Below, piece after piece: positions 1 to 6,119 of a stretch of DNA of 41,641 nucleotides. Under the pieces are notes generated by a model, which saw nothing but the letters and a program-made list of their open reading frames with translations, was not told the origin of the DNA and made no database searches. The stretch comes from Phycisphaerales bacterium. GTDB lineage: Bacteria; Planctomycetota; Phycisphaerae; Tepidisphaerales; Tepidisphaeraceae. A program made the position numbers and the translations under genes. Each line of letters opens with the position of its first letter. Position 1 is the first letter of the stretch. The DNA is taken from positions 1 through 41,641 of the forward strand of contig JAQGHM010000124.1 of the NCBI GenBank assembly GCA_028291615.1, given 5' to 3'.

Positions 1-125
1 ATCTCTTCCCGCGCCCGGGGCCTGCTACGCGGCGCTGCGGCGCTTACCGCGACGGGACTTGCACCCGTAAGCTCGATACAGCAAAAACCGCCATCGCTGG
101 CAGTTCGTTCAGGACGTACCATGCC
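1..125 (-). ncRNA. possible structured RNA, identity unknown, cut by the window edge
   Basis: Read on the minus strand downstream of ybbR, this stretch folds well locally. Positions 88-103 form a 6-bp stem capped by a GCGA (GNRA-type) tetraloop. Positions 42-47 (GCTTAC) pair perfectly with 67-72 (GTAAGC) and enclose a GGG/CCC stem (54-56 with 64-66) with loop TGCAAGT. The inner hairpin resembles a tRNA T-arm, but I could not find a matching acceptor stem or a D/anticodon arm. I do not recognise a riboswitch or ribozyme consensus. The element may continue past position 1, so its full extent is unknown. It could also be the ordinary 3' region of the folP-cdaA-ybbR transcript. Confidence 0.25.
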
Positions 126-168
126 GGGATTTTAGGGGGGCGGGCGGGAGAGGGAAAGGCGGGCGCGA

Positions 169-1308
169 TTAGCGGTCGCGATCGAGGATTCTGAATGCCC
201 AGTTCGACCTGTCTTTGGTCTCCTTGGTCAGGGAGACGCCGGGAGGGAGCTCCCATTGCAGGGGCCTTCGATCCTGAGCGCCGACCTTGTAATCGAGCAA
301 ATCGGAGATGTCGAGACGGGCTTTGACCTTGAGTTCGCCCTTCTTGATCAGCTCGATCTGCTCCATTGGGCCGGTGACGCCGACGTTGGTGATGGTGCTG
401 CCGGTAACGTAATCCAGGATGTAGCGTTGATCAAAATCTGCCGTCGATTGTTTGACGATTGGCACCGAAGGGATGGTGTACTCCGCATCGCGCTGCTTGA
501 TGTCCAGCTTAGCGCTGACGGTCAGGGGCATGAGGGAGACATTCTCCCGCTGCTTGGGCCAGTAAACCGGGACGTTTTCGACCGCGTAAAGGCCGGTCTT
601 GGTCTTTAGTTCTTCCCGCTTGGGCAGGTTGGCGTAGACGAAGAGGCTCCCCTCGGCTTCGGCCTTCTCCAGTTCCAGTTTTGGGGCACGTATTTCCACC
701 ATGTCGGGGACGAAGCGGGTCTGGTCGGAGAGCATGCCGGCGATTTCCGGCGGCGCCTTGACCGGCACGTTGCGCCGCTCGTAGCTGTCGATCTCGACCG
801 ACAGGTAGGGGGGCTGGGCGCTCTTGACGGTAATGCCGTTGTTTTTGAAGACCGGGAGGTTGTTGATCTGGCTGAGGGTCAGGAGCTGCTGGACGCCGGG
901 AACGATTTGCGGATCGACGTAGATCTGAACGGCGGCATCGCCATCGGGTTTAGGGCGGAGCAGCTCACGGACGCGATCGAGCTGCATGCGCGGGCCTGAT
1001 AGCTCGACGATGATGTTTTTATCGCGCGGAAGGCGGAGGTTAACGATGCGATTGTGGTCGTTGGTGCGGACGTCGATGGAAACGGGTTCGGTCGAGAGGG
1101 TGACGGTCTGCTCGCGCTCGGCGTAGATCCAGATCAGGAGTGTGAGCGGGACCACCCAGATCAGGTTCTTCAGGAAATTGACGAATTGTCCGCCGGACGG
1201 GAAATAGCGGCTGAATCGTTCGATCGCCGTAAGCGGGGGGGCGTAGTCGAGCGGGCGCGACTTTTTGATCGCGGGGGAGGCGGCGGGTTTGATCGACGGG
1301 TCGGGCAT
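169..1308 (-). CDS. ybbR: YbbR-domain protein, likely regulator of the diadenylate cyclase
   Basis: A 379-residue protein with a proline-rich cytoplasmic N-terminus (about 1-45), one transmembrane helix (about 46-63, followed by YAERE) and a long extracytoplasmic part made of repeated YbbR-like beta domains (VSIDVRTNDH..., VPVKAPPEIAG..., YTIPSVPIV...). In Firmicutes the homologue, CdaR, binds and modulates the c-di-AMP synthase CdaA. Here the gene directly follows cdaA on the same strand with a gap of about 46 bases, so the same role is inferred. The usual third partner glmM is not seen, because the window ends about 170 bases downstream. Confidence 0.85.
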   Translation of the reverse strand: MPDPSIKPAASPAIKKSRPLDYAPPLTAIERFSRYFPSGGQFVNFLKNLIWVVPLTLLIWIYAEREQTVTLSTEPVSIDVRTNDHNRIVNLRLPRDKNIIVELSGPRMQLDRVRELLRPKPDGDAAVQIYVDPQIVPGVQQLLTLSQINNLPVFKNNGITVKSAQPPYLSVEIDSYERRNVPVKAPPEIAGMLSDQTRFVPDMVEIRAPKLELEKAEAEGSLFVYANLPKREELKTKTGLYAVENVPVYWPKQRENVSLMPLTVSAKLDIKQRDAEYTIPSVPIVKQSTADFDQRYILDYVTGSTITNVGVTGPMEQIELIKKGELKVKARLDISDLLDYKVGAQDRRPLQWELPPGVSLTKETKDRSNWAFRILDRDR

Positions 1309-1354
1309 GAATCTACCAGTGAATCAGAACGACGGTCATGGCGAATTAATACTA

Positions 1355-2188
1355 CTACGCGGCGGCCTTGCGAAAGGTGCGGGGAGACTCGGCCCTGCCT
1401 AACAGCTCGGACAGCAGGCCGCGGAGGGTTTCGGGGGTGAGCTTGCGGAGAAGCTGGCCGCGCTCGGCGATGGAGATGTCGCCGGTCTCTTCGGAGACGA
1501 CCAGGACAACGGCGTCGGTTTCCTGGCTCATGCCGACGGCGGCGCGGTGACGCGAGCCGAGTTCCTTTTCAAGATCGCCGGATTCGGCGAGGGGGAACTG
1601 GACGCCGGCGTAGGTGATGCGACCATTGGAGACGACGACTCCTAGGTCGTGCAGGGGTGAGTTGGGCCAGAAGATGGTGTTGAGGAGTTCGGCGGTTAAC
1701 TCGGCGTTGAGGCGGGTGCCGGTCTCGGCAATACCGCCTAGGCCGACGTCGCGCTCGATAGCCACCACCGCCCCGATCTTGCGACGGGAGAGGAAGGTGG
1801 CGGACTCGACCAAGGCGTCGATGTCGTCGTTCAATTGCGTGGAGAAGCCGCGGAAGAGGCGCGTCTCGCCGAGTCGCATTAAGGCGCGGCGGAGTTCGGG
1901 TTGGAAGACGACCACGATCGCGAAGCCGGCGGCGAGAAGGAAGCGGCCGTAGAGGAATTCGATGCGTTGCAGGCCGAAGCGTCCTGCCAAGAGGCGGACG
2001 ACGACGTAGATCGTGATCAGCAGAACGACGATCCCCTTGAGCAATCGCGCTCCGCGCGTCCCCTGGAGAAAGCTTATGACCCAGTAAACGACAGATCCGA
2101 TGATCAGAAGCTCAATGAGGACCTGCCACCACGGATAGCTGCTGATCGCGCGGAGGAAGTCGGAGAAGTTGAAAAACTGGTCGTTCAC
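1355..2188 (-). CDS. cdaA: diadenylate cyclase CdaA (DisA_N domain) with variant D-L-G motif
   Basis: This 277-residue membrane protein should make cyclic di-AMP from two ATP. Three hydrophobic segments occupy about residues 21-41, 49-67 and 80-95. The cyclase domain runs from about 120 to 265. The RHR motif is intact (R213-H214-R215 in GSRHRAAVGMS), as is the VSEETG segment. The first catalytic motif, normally D-G-A after PLH, reads D181-L182-G183 (SPLHDLGVVV), and I confirmed this in the codons GAC CTA GGA. The metal-binding aspartate is kept but the glycine and alanine positions differ. The neighbours ybbR and folP match the common cdaA context. Activity may be normal, altered or lost. Confidence 0.88.
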   Translation of the reverse strand: MNDQFFNFSDFLRAISSYPWWQVLIELLIIGSVVYWVISFLQGTRGARLLKGIVVLLITIYVVVRLLAGRFGLQRIEFLYGRFLLAAGFAIVVVFQPELRRALMRLGETRLFRGFSTQLNDDIDALVESATFLSRRKIGAVVAIERDVGLGGIAETGTRLNAELTAELLNTIFWPNSPLHDLGVVVSNGRITYAGVQFPLAESGDLEKELGSRHRAAVGMSQETDAVVLVVSEETGDISIAERGQLLRKLTPETLRGLLSELLGRAESPRTFRKAAA

Positions 2189-2312
2189 GCGAGTTCACGT
2201 GGAATATAACAAATGATCGAAGGCATTGGACAATCGCGACCGCAGGTTGGCTGGTTTAATCTTGTATCGGCCAAGTTTCCATCCCTCCGCAAGCGCCGTT
2301 TGAAAGTTTAAA

Positions 2313-3176
2313 TCAGGCGTCCAAGCCGGCCTGTATGGCGCGGATGACACGAACGACCATGGCCATCGGCCCAACATCATGGACACGGACGATGGCGGCT
2401 TGGTTGGCGACGCACCAGGCGACCGAGGCGGCGGTGGAGAAGAGGCGGTCGCGGGGGTCGGTTTCGCCGGTGATGCGGGCGAGGAACCCCTTGCGGCTGG
2501 TGCCCAGGACCAGGGGACGGCCCAGGGCGGCGAACTCGCCCAGGCGGCGGAGAAGCTCAAGGTTATGGTTGACGGCCTTCCCGAAGCCGATGCCGGGATC
2601 GAGGAGGATGCGGTGCTCGGGGACGCCGGCGGCTTGGGCGGCGGCGAGGCGTTGGCGCAGGTGGGCGGCGACGTCATCGACGACGTTCCGATAAGTCGGG
2701 TTCTTCTGCATCGTGGCGGGGGTTCCCTGCATGTGCATGAGGATGATCGGGCAGGCGCGCTGGGCGGCGAGGGGCAGCATCTGGTCGTCGTCGCGGGCTG
2801 CGGAGATGTCATTGATGATGGATGCGCCGGCGTCGAGGGCGGCGCGGGCGACGGGGGCGCGGGTGGTGTCGATCGAGAGGAGGCAGCGGTCGCCCAGGTC
2901 GCGGCGGAGGATTTGGATGACGGGGAGCACGCGGCTGATCTGTTCGTCGACCGCGGTGCGGGCGGAACCGGGGCGGGTGGATTCGCCGCCTACGTCCAGT
3001 AAATCGGCGCCGGCGTCGAACATGGATTTGGCGTGGGCGACAGCGGCGGCGGGGTCAGCGTAGCGGCCACCGTCGGAAAAACTATCGGGCGTGACGTTGA
3101 GCACGCCCATGACGAGCGGGGGACGATGGGGGTTGCGGAGCCAGAGGTCGAAATCGGTGGGGATCATTGCCGCCAT
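2313..3176 (-). CDS. folP: dihydropteroate synthase
   Basis: This enzyme condenses dihydropterin pyrophosphate with p-aminobenzoate in folate synthesis. Clear family motifs are present: MGVLNVTPDSFSDGG near the start, GADLLDVGGESTRPG, SIDTTRAPVA, INDISA, ILLDPGIGFGK and LVLGTSRKGFL. The reading frame extends 57 codons upstream to 3347, but that extension looks non-coding (arginine- and proline-rich). I therefore place the start at the ATG at 3176, with a second ATG at 3167 as an alternative. No convincing ribosome site separates them. The protein would be 287 residues, normal for the family. It is likely co-transcribed with cdaA and ybbR downstream, after a 124-base gap. Confidence 0.93.
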   Translation of the reverse strand: MAAMIPTDFDLWLRNPHRPPLVMGVLNVTPDSFSDGGRYADPAAAVAHAKSMFDAGADLLDVGGESTRPGSARTAVDEQISRVLPVIQILRRDLGDRCLLSIDTTRAPVARAALDAGASIINDISAARDDDQMLPLAAQRACPIILMHMQGTPATMQKNPTYRNVVDDVAAHLRQRLAAAQAAGVPEHRILLDPGIGFGKAVNHNLELLRRLGEFAALGRPLVLGTSRKGFLARITGETDPRDRLFSTAASVAWCVANQAAIVRVHDVGPMAMVVRVIRAIQAGLDA

Positions 3177-3412
3177 TACGTTAGGTCGGTCACACGTCGA
3201 TATCAAAACGTGGAGACGGTTAGATCGCTGAAAGTTCCGGGGGCGATCTGCTTCATCTTGGCGACCATCTGGATCGCGGGGTGGGAGCGGCGGTTGACCT
3301 GGGAGGCGGATCACGGGGTTTATCCGCCATTGCCAACGGGATCGCACACGGCGGCGACGCTCGATACGTCAGGGGTGGCTGACGCCCGGCTGATTTCCGA
3401 AGCGGAATAGGC

Positions 3413-4060
3413 TCAGAGGGAAAGGGGTCGCTCGAGCATAACTTGGGTCGCGGTATCGTCGTGAATCATCCCGATGATGTTGAAGTTCAGAGCGAGATAT
3501 TGGCGAATCAGCACGACGTCGTTGTGGGCGACGTTGACGCGATGATCGCGGTCGCTCATCGCGTTGGTGGTGGGCGGTCGCTTCTCGTTGCGCGGGCGGT
3601 CGGGCAGCGTCAGGTCCTTTCGGAAGCGGATGGACAGTTCGCCTTCGGGGGAGAGATCGACGCCTGTGGGAATGAATCCGGTATCCAGGCCGAACAGCAA
3701 CATTGGGCGGAACTTGTTGAACGAGCTGAAATGGACCATGCGGTAGCCGCGGGCGCGGAGCCAGGCGTGTTGCCAATCCTGCATGCGGCGGGCGACGCCC
3801 TGGCTGCGATAATCCTTGAGGACGCCGCCGGACCAGGAGTAGTAGAGGCCGGGCTTGTCGTGGTAGCCGATCTTGTAGCCGACGGGGTTTCCTTCGAGGT
3901 GGGCGATGAGGGCGAGGACGTCGCGGCGATCCTGTACCTGGTCTTCGAATCGTGCGGCGTAGCGGTGTCCGAACTCGCCGAAGATCGTGTCGCGGAGGAC
4001 GGCGATGAGCGGGTATTCGGGCGGGCCGACCTCGGAGATATCGATCTGGGAGTAAGGCAT
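3413..4060 (-). CDS. GNAT-family N-acetyltransferase (first of two)
   Basis: A 215-residue protein with a GNAT fold. It has the beta4 segment NPVGYKIGYHDKPGLYYSWSG, then the acetyl-CoA pyrophosphate-binding loop in GVLKDYRSQGVARRM (Q/R-x-x-G-x-A type) and the following helix with GYRMVHF. After about residue 150 it has an extra C-terminal part of about 65 residues, not present in its neighbour, which begins with a charged linker (LPDRPRNEKRPPTT). It shares a long aligned core with the GNAT gene immediately upstream, so the two look like an old tandem duplication. The substrate is unknown. Confidence 0.8.
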   Translation of the reverse strand: MPYSQIDISEVGPPEYPLIAVLRDTIFGEFGHRYAARFEDQVQDRRDVLALIAHLEGNPVGYKIGYHDKPGLYYSWSGGVLKDYRSQGVARRMQDWQHAWLRARGYRMVHFSSFNKFRPMLLFGLDTGFIPTGVDLSPEGELSIRFRKDLTLPDRPRNEKRPPTTNAMSDRDHRVNVAHNDVVLIRQYLALNFNIIGMIHDDTATQVMLERPLSL

Positions 4061-4069
4061 GGGAGGAAG

Positions 4070-4137
4070 AAGCGAGAAGCGAGTAGCGAAAAGCGAGATT
4101 TAGCTTTTTCTCGCTTCTGACTTCTCGATTCCCGCTT
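4070..4137. repeat. inverted pair of heptamer arrays filling the junction between two GNAT genes
   Basis: Four direct heptamers (AAGCGAG at 4070 and 4077, TAGCGAA at 4084, AAGCGAG at 4091) are followed by a 12-base AT-rich spacer. Four heptamers in the opposite sense follow (CTCGCTT at 4110, CTGACTT at 4117, CTCGATT at 4124, CCCGCTT at 4131). The last unit ends against the stop codon of the upstream GNAT gene. The arms can pair as an imperfect hairpin of about 28 bp, so the element may end or stabilise transcripts. A period of exactly 7 recalls the short tandemly repeated repetitive (STRR) sequences of cyanobacteria. Confidence 0.85.
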
Positions 4138-4587
4138 CTATTCGATAAGGTTTTTCTCGAACACGACCAGGTTGTCGGCGTGGGTGGAGTCCCATCGGAT
4201 GCCGACCATGTCGTAGCCGAGGCTGACGGCGAAGTGGATGAACTCGCGCTGGTGGTTCATGCACTCGCAGCGGACGAATTCGTAGCCGTGGTCCTTCGCC
4301 CAGGCCTGCTGGGCCTCTTGGAGCTGGCGGCCGACGCCGTGGCGGCGGAGCTCGGAGATGACGCCGCCGAGCCAGTGGTAAAACATGCCGGGCTTGAGCT
4401 CGAAGCCGATCCAGAAGCCGACGGGTTTGCCGTCCATTCGGGCGAGGAGCGTCAGTGCGTTGTAGCGGCCCATGAAGCGGCGCTTGAAGAAGTCCGCCTC
4501 GCGCTTGGGGCGGAAGATGAGGTTGTAGACGTCGACGGCCTGCGAGAGGAGCTTGTCGTCGGCGATGATGATGTCGGCCTGGGCCAC
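4138..4587 (-). CDS. GNAT-family N-acetyltransferase (second of two)
   Basis: A compact GNAT domain: KPVGFWIGFELKPGMFYHWLGG is beta4, GVISELRRHGVGRQL carries the R/Q-x-x-G-x-G/A acetyl-CoA loop, and GYEFVRCEC and GYDMVGIRWD follow. The frame is open to 4704, but that longer version would overlap the divergent antitoxin gene and begins with low-complexity sequence. A GTG at 4587 is preceded by AAAGGAAG about nine bases upstream and gives a 149-residue protein, the usual size of one GNAT domain, so I choose it. The aligned core is clearly related to the next gene. The acetyl acceptor is unknown. Confidence 0.8.
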   Translation of the reverse strand: MAQADIIIADDKLLSQAVDVYNLIFRPKREADFFKRRFMGRYNALTLLARMDGKPVGFWIGFELKPGMFYHWLGGVISELRRHGVGRQLQEAQQAWAKDHGYEFVRCECMNHQREFIHFAVSLGYDMVGIRWDSTHADNLVVFEKNLIE

Positions 4588-4702
4588 TGGGGGGTACTTC
4601 CTTTCACTCGGCGGTGCGGACGGGCGCGGTAATCGTGAATGGAAGATTGTAGCGTGGATGGGGACGGATTGCATGGGGGACAGCGCGGGATAGAATGAAG
4701 GC

Positions 4703-4954
4703 ATGCAGTTTCAAGTCACCAAACCTGAGCTCGAGAAGTTTGTCGATGAACTGGTGAAGTCCGGGCAATTCGCATCTGCAACCGAAGTGGTCGAAGCTGG
4801 CCTTGCCCGTCTCATGCTTGACCCGGCTCCCGAAGACCTGGACGAAGAAACGTGCGCGGCTATCGATCAGGCGGAGGGGGAGTTCGATGGCGGTGAGGAT
4901 CGGTCTTTTAAGGAATTCGCAGCCGAGTTTCGCGCCAAGTATCTGGGGAAATAG
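4703..4954 (+). CDS. parD: ParD/CopG-like type II antitoxin
   Basis: An 83-residue acidic protein. Residues 1-40 match the ribbon-helix-helix antitoxin pattern of ParD: a beta strand (QFQVTKPE), then helix FVDELVKSGQFASATEVVEAGLARL, where SGQFASATEVV corresponds to the usual SGRYxSASEVV. The acidic C-terminal part would wrap the toxin. It lies 19 bases upstream of a ParE-like toxin on the same strand. Members of the family repress their own operon by binding as dimers near the promoter, and an intergenic region of about 115 bases upstream could hold that operator. I see no clear palindrome there. Confidence 0.85.
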   Translation: MQFQVTKPELEKFVDELVKSGQFASATEVVEAGLARLMLDPAPEDLDEETCAAIDQAEGEFDGGEDRSFKEFAAEFRAKYLGK

Positions 4955-4973
4955 GGTCTGGGATCGTCCGCTT

Positions 4974-5288
4974 ATGCCACGCCGTTACGACGTCAGAATC
5001 ACGAAAACGGCGTCGTCGGAACTGGTGGAAATTCACCAATTCATCGAGCGGGACTCGCCGCAGAATGCGTCCGAAATGATCGGGCGGCTCTTTGAATCGA
5101 TCGAAGCGCTGGACATTCTCCCGTACCGCTACAAGGTTCACCAATCGAGCAAATACCCCGAGGGGATAATTCGATCCATGCCGGTGCCGCCGTACGTCGT
5201 TTACTACCGCGTCTTGGAAGAGGCGCACGTCGTACGAATTCTAACCGTGCGACATGGAGCGCGTCGAAAGCCGCGTCGGTTCGATTAG
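4974..5288 (+). CDS. parE: ParE/RelE-like toxin
   Basis: A 104-residue basic protein of the ParE/RelE fold. It has the N-terminal strand RRYDVRITKTASSEL, helices with EIHQFIERDSPQNASEMIGRL, a turn at DILPYRYKVH, and the C-terminal strands PPYVVYYRVLEEAHVVRILTVRHGARR, which match the Y-R-V...V-x-I-L-x-V-x-H-x-x-R signature of ParE toxins. The open frame extends further upstream through the antitoxin gene in another frame. The ATG at 4974 gives the family length and the expected antitoxin-toxin order. ParE proteins poison DNA gyrase while RelE members cut mRNA, and the exact target here cannot be read from sequence. Confidence 0.87.
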   Translation: MPRRYDVRITKTASSELVEIHQFIERDSPQNASEMIGRLFESIEALDILPYRYKVHQSSKYPEGIIRSMPVPPYVVYYRVLEEAHVVRILTVRHGARRKPRRFD

Positions 5289-5315
5289 ACGCGGCGGCAG
5301 GCGCGGAATCAGCGG

Positions 5316-5528
5316 TTACGACTGCGGGCGCGAGTCGTCTTCGGCCTCGGGCACCTGAATCTGGTCGGCGGGCACGTGAACGATCTGGCCATCGCGCCAG
5401 ATGACGATGGAGTTGCCGAGCTTTTTGTGGCGACGAATGGCGTCCGCGACACCGCGCGCCAACGCGTCGTCGATTGGCGTTCCTTCCTCGAATAGTTCGC
5501 GGATACTCTTTTGCGGTCTACTGATCAC
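5316..5528 (-). CDS. small protein coupled to the zeta-like kinase, candidate antitoxin
   Basis: A 70-residue protein with helix DALARGVADAIRRHKKLGNSIVIW followed by RDGQIVHVPADQI and an acidic tail. The frame could start at a TTG at 5552, but a GTG at 5528 overlaps the stop of the upstream kinase in the four bases GTGA (5525-5528) and has AGGA six bases upstream. The GTG is therefore preferred, and translation is probably coupled. The segment LGNSIVIWRDGQIVHVP resembles small proteins I have seen beside zeta-family kinases, but I recall no named family. The antitoxin role is inferred from position, size and coupling only. Confidence 0.7.
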   Translation of the reverse strand: MISRPQKSIRELFEEGTPIDDALARGVADAIRRHKKLGNSIVIWRDGQIVHVPADQIQVPEAEDDSRPQS

Positions 5529-6106
5529 AACTGTTCCTGTATTGTCTGCCAAGTCTTCGGATCGATAACTTCATCCTCAAGCCCATGTCCGCTTGCGACG
5601 AGCCGGGGGCGCTGACTCTGGGCAGTATTATAGACGCGCCACTGGGTCGCAATCGGCTGGTAAAGTGAAAAAAAGTTTCCAAGTCCTTTCTTGTACCTTC
5701 GACGGACGACTTCTTCAGGGACGTGATGGCCTCCCTCCTGAACCCTCTGTGCAACCCGTTCGACGGCCATTTCAGCAGAGGGCAGCCACAGGTAGATGAG
5801 GTGGAAATCATATCCTTCGGCGACGAGGCTAGCGAGCCATGGTGCAAAGGTTCGACTGGCGAGCGTCGTTTCAAATGCGAAGCTCTCGTGAGCGACCCCC
5901 AATTCTTTGATTCGCGCGAGCATGATCCGTCCGGCCGCGATCGCGGCCCTCTCGGGGTTGAAAGCGGAAAGGCCCTGAGCAATTACATCTGCATTGACGA
6001 ACTCACCTACCCCTAACAGGCCCCCGAGGAGTGCCGGTGCCGCTGTAGATTTGCCGGAGCCGTTGGGGCCTGCAATGACGACGACGCTGGGGTGAGAATC
6101 GGACAT
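5525..6106 (-). CDS. zeta-toxin-like P-loop kinase
   Basis: A 193-residue P-loop protein. Walker A is G13-P-N-G-S-G-K-S-T, followed by FVNADVIAQGLSAFNPERAAI, the acidic substrate-site region typical of zeta-like kinases, then SFAFETTLASRTFAPWL (switch and sensor region) and the LID-like VPEEVVRRRYKKGLGNFFSLYQP. Zeta toxins phosphorylate UDP-activated sugars such as UDP-GlcNAc and block wall synthesis, but many short relatives with a GPNGSGKST loop have unknown substrates. It overlaps a small downstream gene by GTGA. Upstream, the PVC dehydrogenase stop lies 13 bases away, so it may be read from that transcript. Confidence 0.82.
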   Translation of the reverse strand: MSDSHPSVVVIAGPNGSGKSTAAPALLGGLLGVGEFVNADVIAQGLSAFNPERAAIAAGRIMLARIKELGVAHESFAFETTLASRTFAPWLASLVAEGYDFHLIYLWLPSAEMAVERVAQRVQEGGHHVPEEVVRRRYKKGLGNFFSLYQPIATQWRVYNTAQSQRPRLVASGHGLEDEVIDPKTWQTIQEQL

Positions 6107-6119
6107 CGAGAATATTCAA

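Noticed and set aside
42..103. A tRNA on the minus strand
   Set aside because: A T-arm-like hairpin is present, but no acceptor, D-arm or anticodon arm can be paired with it.
3203..3268. A 21-residue frame (MVAKMKQIAPGTFSDLTVSTF split from an upstream stop) ahead of folP
   Set aside because: It reads like protein sequence but has no ribosome site and no known relative; kept only as a possible gene remnant or leader peptide.
3177..3347. An N-terminal extension of folP
   Set aside because: The sequence is low-complexity and outside the family length; the ATG at 3176 or 3167 is adequate.
4070..4137. A CRISPR array
   Set aside because: The units are only seven bases long, contiguous and mirror-symmetric, with no spacers and no cas genes in the window.
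4588..4704. An N-terminal extension of the second GNAT gene
   Set aside because: It would overlap the divergent antitoxin start and lacks GNAT features; the GTG at 4587 with a ribosome site fits better.
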